Below, piece after piece: positions 1-11,231 of a stretch of DNA of 64,000 nucleotides. The translations under genes were made by a program, and so were the position numbers. The notes below the pieces were generated by a model. That model was not told the origin of the DNA and made no database searches. It worked only from the letters and a program-made list of their open reading frames with translations. The DNA comes from Toxonevra muliebris (taxonomy: Eukaryota; Arthropoda; Insecta; Diptera; Pallopteridae), in contig OY829328.1 of NCBI GenBank assembly GCA_963691655.1, positions 35,979,890-36,043,889 of the forward strand. Reading direction: 5' to 3'. Numbering within the stretch: the first letter of the stretch is position 1; the number at the start of each line of letters is the position of its first letter.

Positions 1-1354
1 AATTTTCAGTAAACTATCATACTGTCTTCGAAGAAAGTATTCCTTGCCAAAAATTAACGTGTGAACGTCAAAATTATTTCCGAGTCACACAATTCTTAAA
101 ATAATTCAAATTTTTTTCTGCACCGGTCTAACAACAGTCCTCCAAAAATTTTCTTTCCGCCCAATAAGAACAATAAAAAATAGTATTTAAAATATAAGTA
201 AGGGAATCTCCTTTACAAAAGGTAGGAAATTTGGGTTAACCCAAGAATCCTAAAGCACGTAAAGTTTACATATGCAAAACATCTGTAATATGTGGTGAGC
301 ACCACAATTAATTTTTGATAAAATTAAGTTGTATTATATCTTACGTTTATTTTTACGAATAAATAATTCAATAACATAAAAAATAACAATTTAGACTACA
401 AAACATAGAAATAGTTAAAGCATATTTTACGTAGCGTTAGTTTTAACATAGTATAAAAGGCCGTTATGGTTCCAGGCTTAAGTTGGGAATTTTACCGAAA
501 TTGCAGCAATGTTTCAAATGGTGCGGTTTTCATTATGGGCAGTATATCTTTAAGTACCTCACATGTGTGGTAATGCGAATTCTGATATTCGTGTCAATGA
601 AGCAGCTACAAAAATGCAACTAAGTAAATTATACTGTATTTCTATTTCTAATAATGATATGCAATGCACATACAGTAGTGACTTCATCATTTACAACTAA
701 AAGCCAGTTTTTCGAATGCCTTTCAAACATGAGAGACTGAACCAGTTTTAAAAGTTTGTTTTAACCCCTTATCCTGCACATATTGGTCAACTCATTTTTA
801 TTTTGAAATATCTCTACCTACGTTTAAAATATTTCATACATTTTGATCGTCATGAATCAAAATTTAAATTTTAAACATGGCAGAAAATTAAAACCCTTCC
901 TTAGCAAATGTCTGGATTCGCAAGTATATGGTACATGGTACAGATGAGCCAAAATTGCCCAACTTTCATGTGTTGACTAATGAGTGAAAAGCAACGACTA
1001 CAAAAATTACCAATCAATCCCTAACTAATGACTAATTCTTGTCAGTCATTTAGTAATATCTGAATTGATTTTGAGATGCGAACCTGTCGGAGAAGCTTTG
1101 CTTATTTTTTTGAATAAGTAATTAATTATTTTCATAATAATTAAAAACACATTACATTATAATTTGAAAATGAGGCAATACCTAAATCACGTGACGTTTT
1201 ATCACAGTTCTGTTTCTGGAATTTGGATATAAATATTTAAAAAACTATCACCAAAAATTTAAGTAATATTGAATTTATTTGTGCACGCGGACAGGAATCG
1301 AGCTCAAGGCGGAAAAAATCAGATTGCCAGGTAGAAATATTTCGAATTTCTGCT

Positions 1355-1460
1355 TTGGCGAAAATTGCTCGAGTTTTGTAATGCGGGTAAAAACGAGTCG
1401 AGTTTTCTGTGTGAGCAAAAATAACTCTAACTTTTTTCGCGGGCAAATACGACACTGTGC
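1355..1460. repeat. Degenerate ~30-bp tandem repeat
   Basis: Three to four imperfect units share a core like GCTCGAGTTTT / GTCGAGTTTT / CTCTAACTTTT, each followed by a G-rich stretch (ATGCGGG, GTGTGAG, TTCGCGGG). The two overlapping antisense ORFs across this stretch (1237-1500 minus, 1279-1554 plus) probably exist only because the repeat avoids stop codons. No function is recognised. Confidence 0.4.
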
Positions 1461-1970
1461 TGCAGAAATAGATATCGGTCCTTTGCTGCAGAACTATCAT
1501 AACTCAAACAAAAATAAAATTTTATTTAAGTATACTGAAATAACTGTTTTTTAATGCTTCGTCTTGTGTTTTAAGAAGTGTTAGGTAGTTCACTGAAAAC
1601 TTTAAATGCGACTTTTTTAAAAATTTGTTCTTATTTTTCTTGTAGAAAACGAATGATTTATGTTCAGGCGTTGAATGATTTTAACTTAAGTATTTACTAA
1701 GCAGTACTCCTTTAGCTAGAATCAAGTTTGAATAAATTAAAGAATTACACCAATGAATTCCAAACATATTTCAAATACTATTGAATGTTACTGAAAAGTA
1801 ATGAGGGAATAGCTGTATGTTATAGTTGGCCTCAAGAACAAATGTATGCGTGAACGTGCAGAGCTTTTAAATTATTTTGATTTCTTCACTGAAAATCCCA
1901 CCTAGCCCATAAATCTGCTCGAAGTGAAAGATGTAAAGGTCAGATTTGTACATATGGGCTGAAATTTAGA

Positions 1971-2595
1971 CTGTTACGTTACAATCGAACGCACTTTTTG
2001 GCTTTGGCATATATCTCATCAATACCATATGAAATCACACTCTTTTATGATTGCATATGAAAATAGGCCTAAAAACTCACATTCCACCTTTATGAACTTA
2101 AAGTTCATTCCCCGTTGTTTTTGAGTTATACGCCTTTTAAGGCGGACTGTTACGTTACATTTTTTGGAAGTGATTTCGGACGTTTTGTAATATTTTAAAA
2201 CTTTTTAAAAGCATACATGTGCGGACTGTTACGTTACACAAAAAAGACTGTAACGTTACTTATCGATTTTTGTTTACAGTTGAAGCGAAATTAATGCAAT
2301 AAAGCATATTAAGTGAGTCAAAACGTATATTTATTGGTTCTTTGCCTATTAGATAAGTTTAAATTCACTTTATGGTAAATATCACTTCGTTTATAACATT
2401 GCACATTAATGCACAATTTAAATATCAGATTTAAATTTACATAATTCAAAAATTAAAGAGATAATTAATTTTATCCTTGTTTGGAAGTAATGAAAGCCAC
2501 TATTTTTCCTTCAATGACTTTGATCTGGTGGGTCAATGCTATGTCGCGAATATTTTTTGCATCAGGAAAAATTTCAGCTGCACTGTTACGTTACA
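1971..2595 (+). repeat. Cluster of five CTGTTACGTTACA motifs
   Basis: The 13-mer CTGTTACGTTACA is exact at 1971, 2147, 2226 and 2583, with a variant (CTGTAACGTTACT) at 2248. Two copies extend leftwards as GCGGACTGTTACGTTACA. All lie in the same orientation with irregular spacing (176, 79, 22 and 335 bp), so this is not a simple tandem repeat. It could be subterminal repeats of a decayed transposon or a clustered protein-binding site in the sca intron. The sequence does not decide between them. Confidence 0.7.
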
Positions 2596-3345
2596 ATAAA
2601 AAAAGCTACTCATTTCAAAGCCATCAAACTTGACTATCAAAAAGTTTTATTTTAATATTTTGGTTGAATTAGCAACAATTTACTATGTTCTATCTTCAAT
2701 AGCTAATGGATATTACAAAAACATCAACTATTGGGTATAACTTACCTTTTAGTTGCGCTCTGTGCTTTTACCCCATTTCCACTTCACAAGAGGCAACAAC
2801 TTTATAGTCTCAATTGTCAAAGTGTAAAGCAAATTTTTTGTGGTGATATTCATATTGCTCGATACCATAAGATACATATTAACTAAAAATAAGAACAATT
2901 GCGTGGTGTTTGAAATAAACAAATTTTTTTCATTGGTTTCGATTTACAAATTTCGGCCCATATGTTTATTCACAAAAAAAAACTTTATGTAGTTAAGCAT
3001 TGCTTTCATCAAAAAAAGATGCAGAGTGCATTTGGTTCACCCGTGTTAAAATCTCCATCTTAGTCTGAGAATGCGATAAAGTTAAAATACTTCAAAACAT
3101 TTAATGATAGAAGAGTAGAATAAAAATGTTATACTTCTAAGGCAATCACATCTTCGTTTCATGATTTCTAAGCAGAGAACACAGTAAAAGGGATGACACT
3201 AAAAACGTAATGTTCTAGGTAATAAATCAGTGATGGATTATTATCATTAAAATCACCCAATATTGCTAATTTTTCTGCTGTTTGGTGTTTTTATGAAAAT
3301 TAAAAATGTACCAAACGAAAATTCAGTATGTATTCTTATACAGCT

Positions 3346-3800
3346 GACCTTTCTCTCTGTTTCTCTCTCTAGCCGTTCTCTCTATTTCCAGTCTTTCACT
3401 CTTTTCACCCTTCCTGTTCTCTTGCTTTTTTTTCTGTCTCTATTCATTCTTTCTTTCTACCATATTTCTTCTCTACTGTTTTTTTTCTCTAACCTTTTTA
3501 ATTGCTGCCCCTCAATCACTATTTCTTTCTTACCCGTTTCTCTTTCTACGTTTTCTCTCCACACTTTTTCTCTCAATCCTTCTTTCCCCTGCTCTATTTA
3601 TCACTTGTTACTTCTCTCTTACTCATCTTTCTCTCTCTTTATCCTTTTCCTCTCAATAAGTTTTCTCAACGTAGTCTTTCACACTTCCTCTTGTCTTACC
3701 CTTCCTTTCCTTCCCCCATTCTCCTCTCTCCTCTACCTTTCTCTCTCTTCCTCGTAAGTTTTTCTTCCGTTTTCTCTCATCCCTCTTGCTTTCTCTTATT
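3346..3800 (+). repeat. Polypyrimidine (C+T) tract
   Basis: About 450 bases are almost purely C and T on the plus strand, rich in CTCTCT and TTTCT runs. The ORFs of 164 and 126 aa crossing it are Ser/Leu/Phe low-complexity artefacts. Such mirror-like polypurine/polypyrimidine DNA can form triplex structures. Here it lies roughly 0.8-1.2 kb upstream of the sca terminal exon. Confidence 0.75.
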
Positions 3801-4604
3801 CTTTGTTTATCTCTCTACTTGTTTTGGTGCTTTTCAAATGAAAAGCAAAATTTGTCTTATCTATTTAGATTTAGATTATTGAATGCAAAGGTGTTGTAGT
3901 TGAAATGAAAGATGTTTCTCTGTATGAATAAAGAAGAAACCCTTTCAACCACATTCATGTTCCATGCAGACAACGACCAAGCATTCAATCGATCTCGAAC
4001 ATTTCTACGTCTTCAAAGTCAATACAATTTTTATGTAGGAATTATATTTTAAGCACACCATTTCTTTTTAATTTTGTTGACTGCAAATGGATTTTCTTTT
4101 ATTTCTTTCTACTATTTACTTTTCTACTCCTTTTGTATAATGCCAGTCAGGGGCAGCATAGAGAATTATTTCGCAATGAGTTTGCAAAAAGTTTTCTTCA
4201 GTCTTTCAATCGCACACACTCTCGCTTACTCACTCAACTATGGTGAAATATATTCAATAACTTTCTTTGAATTCTACAATTTTATTAAATTTTTTTTTTC
4301 TAATAAATGAAATTATAAGCCAAAGGAATGTTATTTCTATACAACAAAAGCAAGTAATTGCAAATTTTCGTTATAAAAATGTTTCAAGTTTTAAAAATAA
4401 TTTGAAAAGAGATGAATTTACTTACTAGAATAATATAGTAAGTAAATAGATTTATGTATAAAAATTTGGCTCTATAATTTTCTATAAATATGAAGTTGAA
4501 TGTGTTTCTGAACTTAGAATTCAATTAGCAAATAAATATTTAAAATTTTGTCTAAAAATCGTTTCTATTCTCTCTCTCTTTCTCTTTCATTCATATTATT
4601 ACAG

Positions 4605-5561
4605 CTGCCTCAACATCATCACAATCACCATTATACCGCCCATTCCAACCTCAACTCCTCAGAAGGCGACCCCCATCAACACACCTACGCCTATGCACCA
4701 ATGACGAAGCGAGCTGAATCACTAGTTGCCAAATTGGAAAACGTCGAGCAGGAATATGAGTCGATCATCAATAAACTACCACAAGATTGCAGCGAAGTAT
4801 CAAACGGTATCGATGGCATTTACATGATTGCTCCCAATGGCCAACACCGTCCGCTAATGGTACACTGCAGCGCTGATGGTTGGACTACAGTACAGCGTCG
4901 CTATGATGGCAGCGCCGACTTCAATCGCTCATGGGAGGATTATGCTGGCGGCTTTGGTGCACCTGCCGGTGAAAACTGGATTGGTAATGAACAGCTACAT
5001 CATTTGACTCGCAACAATTGCACACAGCTACGTGTGTTCATGCAAGATATTTATGATAATTTCTGGCTAGCCGAATACTCATATTTCTATATATCGTCAC
5101 GCGCCGATGGCTATCGCTTGCACACTTCCGGTTACAGTGGCAATGCTTCCGATGCACTCGACTATCAGCAGGGCATGCAATTCTCGGCAATCGATGTTGA
5201 TCGCGACATCTCACAGACGCATTGTGCTGCTAACTATGAGGGTGGATGGTGGTTCTCTCATTGTCAGCATGCGAATTTGAATGGGCGCTATAATCTCGGT
5301 TTGACATGGTTCGATGCATCGCGCAACGAATGGATTGCCGTCAAATCAAGTCAAATGCTTATAAAACGCCAATCAGCAGCAACCTGTAGTACAGAATATG
5401 TTGCTGCTGATAATGATAATAGTAACATGCTAGCGTCATCAGTGTCGTCGGCGACAACGACGTCGACAATCATGTCTAGCAAGTTGAAAAGCAATACGCC
5501 GGAAGCGGCAACGACGTTATCGTTTGCTGCCGCTGCCGTTACTGCGCAGCAACAAGTGTAA
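4605..5561 (+). CDS. sca: scabrous terminal exon: fibrinogen-like domain, secreted
   Basis: This is the 3' coding exon (318 codons plus TAA) of a fibrinogen-related protein that I recognise as scabrous, a secreted glycoprotein that tunes Notch signalling during eye (R8) and bristle spacing. A pyrimidine tract from 4563 ends in ATTATTACAG, so the exon opens at 4605 on a codon boundary; the open frame reaching back to 4548 is intron. Exon residues 1-60 are His-rich then coiled-coil-like (AKLENVEQEYESII). Residues about 61-257 form the fibrinogen C-terminal domain, with DGWTTVQRR, NWIGNEQLHHLT, DRDISQTHCAANYEGGWW and NGRYNLGLTWF. The tail is Ser/Thr/Ala-rich and low complexity, as in fly Sca. 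The signal peptide and N-terminal half must lie upstream of the window. The fibrinogen assignment is near certain; sca rather than another paralogue rests on recalled resemblance. Confidence 0.85.
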   Translation: MPQHHHNHHYTAHSNLNSSEGDPHQHTYAYAPMTKRAESLVAKLENVEQEYESIINKLPQDCSEVSNGIDGIYMIAPNGQHRPLMVHCSADGWTTVQRRYDGSADFNRSWEDYAGGFGAPAGENWIGNEQLHHLTRNNCTQLRVFMQDIYDNFWLAEYSYFYISSRADGYRLHTSGYSGNASDALDYQQGMQFSAIDVDRDISQTHCAANYEGGWWFSHCQHANLNGRYNLGLTWFDASRNEWIAVKSSQMLIKRQSAATCSTEYVAADNDNSNMLASSVSSATTTSTIMSSKLKSNTPEAATTLSFAAAAVTAQQQV

Positions 5562-6220
5562 AATGTATTTCATATTCATTAACGTCAGCGATTTCAACGG
5601 AGATACGCTTGCTAGAGTTAGAACCACCATAGCCATACCTACTGTAGTTTGGAGTGCAGTGCGTGTGTGTTTTTATTTATGTTTGTGTAACAGCATGTAT
5701 GTGTGTGCGTGTATCTTTTATATGTAAATATTTTAAACAATTATGGATAGTTTCATTGTTAGTCATCATCATTTCATTTGACTGCATTCGTAGTAAGTAA
5801 AAGTGTATCTCATTGAAATCTAATTTTAATCATCAGTCTGTCAAATTGCATATGTAAACGTACAATAAGCGTCCGCACATTTATAGTCAAGAGTTACTAT
5901 TACTAGCTATAAAAATTTAGTTATTAAGAAGATACAAAGTACATACGTATACATATAAGTGTAGTTGTTGTAAATATTTATGTAACCATTTCATAGATTA
6001 ATTCAATTTTACTCATTTGGTTTATATGTTCTTATACAATATATTAAAACATTTGAGAAAAAATTAAGGAGGTGTATTAAAATTGGTTTACAAAATCCTT
6101 AAGATAAATCAGTACCATTCTTATAACATTGTACACTTATAAACTAGAACTCTTTCCTTTTTTCTTACAGTGTTTATACGCAGCTACTCTCATTTAAATA
6201 GCAAACACCCTCGATTTTCC
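5562..6220 (+). other. Probable sca 3' UTR and downstream DNA
   Basis: AT-rich sequence follows the stop codon. It contains short TG/TA-rich runs (GTGTGTGTTTTT, ATGTATGTGTGTGCG) but no convincing second coding exon. No strong AATAAA was found close to the stop. Candidate hexamers occur only several hundred bases downstream (near 6366), so the transcript end is uncertain. Confidence 0.45.
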
Positions 6221-6224
6221 GTTT

Positions 6225-6620
6225 TCTGGTCTTTAATGTTTAGTTAGGTTGGAGTGGCCGTCTAGGGATACTTAATTCTGCTGCCTAATCAAGCAGAAAG
6301 TGGTAAATCGAAATCGATTGGTAACTTACGCTCTATTTTATAATTGCATCTCACTTAACTATGTGAATAAATGATTTAGAGCGAGTGTACCAAGCGCAAA
6401 CAAATTATTTAATGACGGAAATTTAGAGACAATTACCAGACCAAAGACACTGCCAATTTTTAATAGCCAATGAGTTTCTAAAAAAATCGGTGTCAAAGAA
6501 TCGGGCTTATGCGATGTATGTCTAGAAGATCATGAAACTGTAGGCAAACATTTCTTTACAAAGAAGATTTTGAAAATTTATCTAAGCTAGGCTTAGGATG
6601 AGACAATGTGTTTATGAATT
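6225..6620 (+). mobile_element. Weak non-LTR retrotransposon traces
   Basis: The string TTAGGTTGGAGTGGCCGTCTAGGGA at 6240-6265 matches, in reverse orientation, the tag at 23440-23475 (TGTCTCTCGACAGCCACTCC...), so both are copies of one dispersed repeat. Near 6500, a frame reading CDVCLEDHETVGKHFF resembles the Cys/His cluster at the C-terminus of Jockey/I-type elements. The frame is broken and the region is too decayed for a family name. Confidence 0.35.
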
Positions 6621-6789
6621 ACCCAACTTTTTAATCTTTTATGGTTTCGAAACTAGGCTCAAACAACAGGCAGATAAAAATGTTTTCGGGAAGTAACGAG
6701 GCTTAATTGGATTCTGGAACTTACGAGAATTTAGTAGATCACAATTTACTCTTTCAATTTTATTTTTGGATTCAATTAAGTATTTGCTT

Positions 6790-7000
6790 AAGGCGAATTC
6801 AACGACCGAGTGGCGCACTGTCTTTTCGTTTCCTTTAGATGAAATTTTATTGCTCTCAATTTAAGACAAACATCCAACATCTCAATGATGTTGGAAAAAT
6901 TTGTGAGTATTTCTGATACTAAAAAACGAGAGCCTGTCTGAATAAATCCACTGTCCTCTTTGTCAACATTGCATTAAAGGAGAATTCACCGATCGAGTGC
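6790..7000 (+). repeat. Direct repeat pair, GGCGAATTCAACGACCGAGTG type
   Basis: AAGGCGAATTCAACGACCGA at about 6790 recurs as AAAGGAGAATTCACCGATCG at about 6974, roughly 184 bp apart in the same orientation. Both are followed by a GTGG/GTGC and a pyrimidine-rich stretch. This suggests a duplicated dispersed-repeat fragment. No coding content is seen. Confidence 0.35.
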
Positions 7001-7269
7001 TTTCTTGAATTAAGAGCGTAAAAGAAAAAGGGAGTGCGACACTCGTTAAATCTTATTTAATACTTTAAGGGGGTATCTTACAAATTTCCAGATCACACTT
7101 TTCGTTTCTTCTTTGCAAAAATTTTATTTTCCAACAAACTTTAAGACTAAAAGTATGCAATACATAATTTATATATCAAAAATGGTTGTGGAATGTACCT
7201 ATATATCAAAAATTGTGGGATACACGAATAGTACAATATGTGTTTTTTTTTTTTTGTGAGTTGGAAAGT

Positions 7270-8310
7270 GGAAACCTTACATTAGGTACCGCAGAACTCC
7301 TGTTCTTGCCCGGTTATGTCGGATTCTTACCGACAAAAACCACTTTCATCTCATTTACTCCACCCCGCGGGACTACCGTTAAGTATTACTTCGCGGGGGG
7401 AAACGGATTTAAGCTGTACTTCCTTCATCTGTGTGTCTCATCTGCACGCTTCTTCTAAGTTCCACCATGACCAATGTGGCCATTTTGTTTACAGCATTCC
7501 ATGTGTCTCAGGACTTGAGCATATAGCTTACTAGATTATCTGGTGTAATTGTGTCTCCAACAGCACTGTTCAGCGCGATTCTTAAATTCGTAAAATGACT
7601 GCGTTCAAAAAACACATGTTCTGCATCTTCTATGCAGTGTGGTCCGCAGTGATCGCATGTAGGGTCATTTTCATGACCGAATCTATGCAGATACCCCTTG
7701 AAATAAACTGTGTCAGTTAAAAGTTCACCTCGCCATGTGTTCTGTTCAGCCAGTTTGTCAGATTTGGAATAAGTCTATAAGTCCATCTCCTCTTCTCTCC
7801 GTGATTCCAGCTACTCTGTCATGTAGCGATTGTAATTAATTTTGTATTTGCGCGTTGATTACAAGTTGTTGTAGACTCCGAAGCTAGTGCGTTTCTTATT
7901 TCAGGCTCTTTTGCTTTAAATCTAGTGGGTAGTGGTGCTTCTTCTTAGGCAGTGCTGGGCTTAAAACAGATCCTTGGGGAACACCTCCGGTTATCTTGTA
8001 GTCTATTATGCCTCTAATTGTATCATATTTCGGCCATCTATTGCTCAGGTGGTTAGAAATAATGTTGCGAATGTAAGCTGGAACATTGAAATCGCTTATT
8101 GCCTTTAGAATGCTTTGCCGCAATTTGCCGATTTAAAGGCATTCTTTACGTCCAGGGTAAGAATCAAGCAATATTTCTTAGCGCCACCTCTCCAGCGTGT
8201 CCCTTCTATTGCTTTCTGTGCAATGTTTCTAATTAGTCCTATTGCATCAGTTGTTAACCTGCGTTTTCTAAACCCAAACTGCATATCTGAAAGATGTAAG
8301 ATGTACAAAA
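7270..8310 (-). pseudogene. Decayed non-LTR reverse transcriptase (R1-like)
   Basis: The minus strand carries two broken pieces of a non-LTR reverse transcriptase. The 5' piece (8105-8308) has QFGFRKRRLTTDAI and LTLDVKNAFKSAN, fingers/palm motifs including the first catalytic Asp. The next (7896-8123) continues with NVPAYIRNIISNHLSNR and GGVPQGSVLSP, then runs out of frame. Further downstream on the minus strand, 7490-7760 resembles the C-terminal Cys/His cluster and tail of the same class. The YADD-containing segment between is lost. The pieces fit R1-clade elements by motif style (recalled). Frameshifts and deletions make it a dead copy. Confidence 0.75.
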
Positions 8311-8365
8311 TGTGTAATGCGTGAAGTATGTTGTCACATCATGTGACGAGTGCAGAAGCGAACCA

Positions 8366-8755
8366 TTTTAGTTTTTCCCTCACGTAAAAATCGAAAAGCT
8401 GATTTCAAAGTGAATAATCAAAAATCAGTAGTGTTGTGATGAGCTTTGCGTCTTAGAAACGGCATGCTGCATTAGTTGTAAAATTTTTGAAAATCATTAA
8501 ATTCTAGTTTGTGAAATGTTTTAATTCTCTTCTAAAAATAAAATTATGGACGATTTGAAGTTTGTGCCGAGTTTGTTAGCTGCCAAAGTTTTGAGGAATA
8601 ATGCTAACCTAAAAAATCAGAAAAATAATATAATTACAAAAATTGCGTCCAAGTGGCAGAAGCTTTGCTAATCAGAAACACTCAGCGAAGCATTTCTAAC
8701 AAACTCTGAAATCAGCTTTTCGATTTTTACGTCTGAGAAACGCAACCATTGTTAT
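8366..8755. mobile_element. MITE-like element with ~26-45 bp inverted repeats
   Basis: A 26-bp sequence starting ACGTAAAAATCGAAAAGCTG at 8382-8407 recurs inverted and exact at 8707-8732. Similarity extends outward imperfectly for about 15-20 more bases. The interior has no coding capacity. The structure is that of a short non-autonomous DNA transposon; no clear target duplication was found, so the superfamily is unassigned. Confidence 0.5.
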
Positions 8756-8759
8756 CATA

Positions 8760-9540
8760 CTAAAGTAAAATACATACATTCTACTTTTGACATATTGTTG
8801 CTCTTCAGTTTCTTCACGCTTCAGCTTCACATTTTGTTTGCCATTTTACTCTCCATTGATGAGGCTAGAAGAGAGCGGATAGTTGGCATCTGCCACGTTT
8901 TCGTTTTTTCGGCTTCTCTCTGTCTGATTTTTGCTTTCATGCAGGGCATTTCAGAAGTTAAAAAACTTTTTAATACTACAAAATTATTTTTTAAGTAATC
9001 CAAATAAATATTTATACACGCCTGTTTATATAGCGTAAATATTTTTATAAGCTTTGTTTTGCACATCTATGCGAAGAGTCGTCACTAGTGCATACAGCTT
9101 GTATTTATTGTCCTATTTTTTCGTTGACCTATTTTGGCCATAAATATTAAGCTAATGCTATGTAGTTGTTTTTTTGTGCGCATAATAACTTAGGACACGA
9201 AATTTGCATGAAATTAAATTAATTACATACAGAAAAAAAAACAAAATCTTGCAAATTCAACGCACTCAACATGACTGCAATCTTAGGTTTCGTTCAATGC
9301 AGTAGCAGCAAACCAGTACATAGAAAGAAAGTACAAGAAATATCATATTTTTTTCCTTACATATGTACAATATAATTCCATTACACTTATGTACATAAGT
9401 ATATTTTTAATGAAAACTTAGCATTTCAAGTGCTTTAAGTGCTTTGGAGTGCTTGACCTCCAAGCGGCAATTTCATTAGAAGAAGAAAAGAGAGGAATAT
9501 GCAAAATATTCTCAAAATGGAATTTACTATCAATGGATAA
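8760..9540. other. Non-coding AT-rich DNA
   Basis: Only short, unrecognisable ORFs (67-79 aa) occur on either strand. I see no repeats or regulatory structure that can be supported. Confidence 0.5.
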
Positions 9541-10114
9541 CCCTCTAATCCGCAAGGTTGAAATAATAATAAAACAAACACCATAATTTTTGTTTCCATT
9601 TAACATCGATGAAAGGAAAATTAATATGAAGTCCATTTTTTGAATAGTTTTTGAGTTTAGCAGTTAGATGAGAAAAACGAAAGGCTGCCCTGATGCGGCC
9701 TTGCGGGTTTAAACCAAAAAATAAAGATATATGCGGGCAATTCACAAGGTGTCTTATTTGGTGTTGTATCCTCTCATTTGTCATAGATTCTTATTTTTCA
9801 TACAAAATTATACGAAATTATGATTATAAGACAGTATATGAGGAGACTTAGAAATGTTTAGTTTCAGATTTTTTTAGATTTTTATAAAAAACTTATATGC
9901 GCTATAATTTTTCGTCACAAAACAACACTTTAAACACATAAAAATAACTATAAACAACAATAGTGGAATCGCAGAAAGTGCAAACTGACCACAAATTTTG
10001 TGTTTATTCTTTCTTCAGGTCTGCCAATTAATTAAACAAAAAAATAAATTTATACTTGTCCATTAATTAAAATAGAGCGAAGGCTGCCTCAGGGCGGCCT
10101 TACGGGTTAGAGGG
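9541..10114. mobile_element. piggyBac-like MITE (CCCTCTAA ends)
   Basis: The left end CCCTCTAATCCGCAAGG and the right end read inward on the minus strand (CCCTCTAACCCGTAAGG) are inverted copies. The right end abuts TTAA (10115-10118) and the left abuts ATAA, one change from TTAA. TTAA flanks with CCC-starting ends are the piggyBac hallmark. A subterminal AAGGCTGCCCTGATGCGGCC block at about 9681 is repeated in direct orientation at about 10080. There is no transposase, so it is non-autonomous. Confidence 0.6.
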
Positions 10115-10535
10115 TTAAGCAAAATTTAACTTTTAAGAAATATGTATTTTTAATATAAAACAAAAGAAATTATTGAAGGAAATCATCAACAAACATTTTA
10201 AATTAAAGTAGGGAAGTACTTAAATATTAAATACAACTGTAGCATATCAGCAAAAAATATACGCTTGCATTATGTGGAAACTACATATCGGCATAGAGTT
10301 TTTAAATACTCTTTATTCTTTTGCACGCTATCGGTTATCCTTTGGAATTTGTTGTTGCTTTGCAAGAAAAATATCGATTTAGTCGCTCTTAGTAACGAGT
10401 CTTCATTAGAAATGTTTACTGAAATGGAAAACAACAATAAACTTTGAGTGACGACCGGACTTGAAGTGGTGTTGCCAGATAATTTTTTACCCTCCTTAAT
10501 CATAAGTTTACAACTTTTCAAAATTAGTTGTTGTA
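10115..10535. other. Non-coding DNA between two transposons
   Basis: AT-rich, with short overlapping ORFs on both strands (10265-10447 plus, 10270-10557 minus) that share no recognisable motif. Nothing further can be supported. Confidence 0.4.
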
Positions 10536-11229
10536 AAGGGTTTTCCATTAAGGACATAACAATTTTATCTATTAATAAAATACAGAATTTTTTGAGACAT
10601 TGAGTTCAAATTTATTGTGGGTGTAGTGCAAGCATTACATTTTATGAATGAAATTCGATTTCGGTCATAAGACCACCACGAGCCCGTTTACAGTGAAAAC
10701 GACCGTCATGTTACCTTCAATGGATAACACTATCGTGTTATGTTGGAAGATTATTTGTGGCCAGAATTGGATAAACTTAAAATCAACGATTTGTAGTTTT
10801 AATAAGACGGTGCCACTAGCCACACAGCACGCGTCACAATAGATTTATTGAAAGGCAAATTCGGTGAACGTGTTATCTCGAGAAATAGTCCGGTGGAATG
10901 GCCGTCTCGTTCATGCGATCTAACGCCATTGGATTTCTTTTTATGTCACTGGTCTATGCCAACAAGCCACCAACTTTAGACGAGCTCAAAGACAATATCA
11001 AACGCAAATTGGCTAACGTTCCGGTCGTAATGTGCACGAGAGTGATGGAAAATTCGGTCCCAAGAATCGATCGCTGTAAACGGGCTCGTGATGGTCATAT
11101 GACCGAAATCGAATCCTTCGTAGAATGTAATGCTTGCACTACACCCACAATAAATTTGAACTCAATATCTCAAAAAATTCTGTGTTTTATTAATAGATAA
11201 AATTGTTATGTCCTTAATGGAAAACCCTT
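10536..11229 (+). mobile_element. Tc1/mariner remnant with ~160-bp inverted ends
   Basis: The element is bounded by TA (10534-10535 and 11230-11231). Its ends, AAGGGTTTTCCATTAAGGAC and its inverse, remain similar for about 160 bp. Between them the plus strand keeps only the C-terminal third of a Tc1/mariner-type transposase, out of frame in places: a DL-FQQDGA-like segment near 10790, CDLTPLDFF near 10915-10940, then VYANKPPTLDELKDNI at about 10954. The last catalytic residue region is broken. The right arm lies inside the 3' coding end (RCKRARDGHMTEIES), so the left arm is an inverted copy of coding sequence, and the N-terminal two thirds are gone. Confidence 0.75.
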
Positions 11230-11231
11230 TA

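Larger units (their letters stand above)
1..4604. other. Non-coding DNA, probably intron upstream of sca terminal exon
   Basis: No reading frame here resembles a known protein. The short ORFs are AT-rich or low-complexity. Because the scabrous exon at 4605 opens with a splice acceptor on the plus strand and its upstream exons are not visible, most or all of this stretch is probably the preceding intron (inference). It holds the degenerate repeats near 1355, the CTGTTACGTTACA cluster at 1971-2595 and the polypyrimidine tract at 3346-3800, listed separately. Confidence 0.6.

Noticed and set aside
3263..3882. Overlapping 164-aa and 126-aa ORFs
   Set aside because: Pure Ser/Leu/Phe low complexity from the polypyrimidine tract.
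4548..4604. Start codon for the fibrinogen ORF at 4548
   Set aside because: The first 19 codons lie in the polypyrimidine stretch before a splice acceptor, and the protein has no signal peptide there. The exon starts at 4605.
5524..5727. 67-aa ORF overlapping the sca stop
   Set aside because: Alternative frame running from exon end into 3' UTR.
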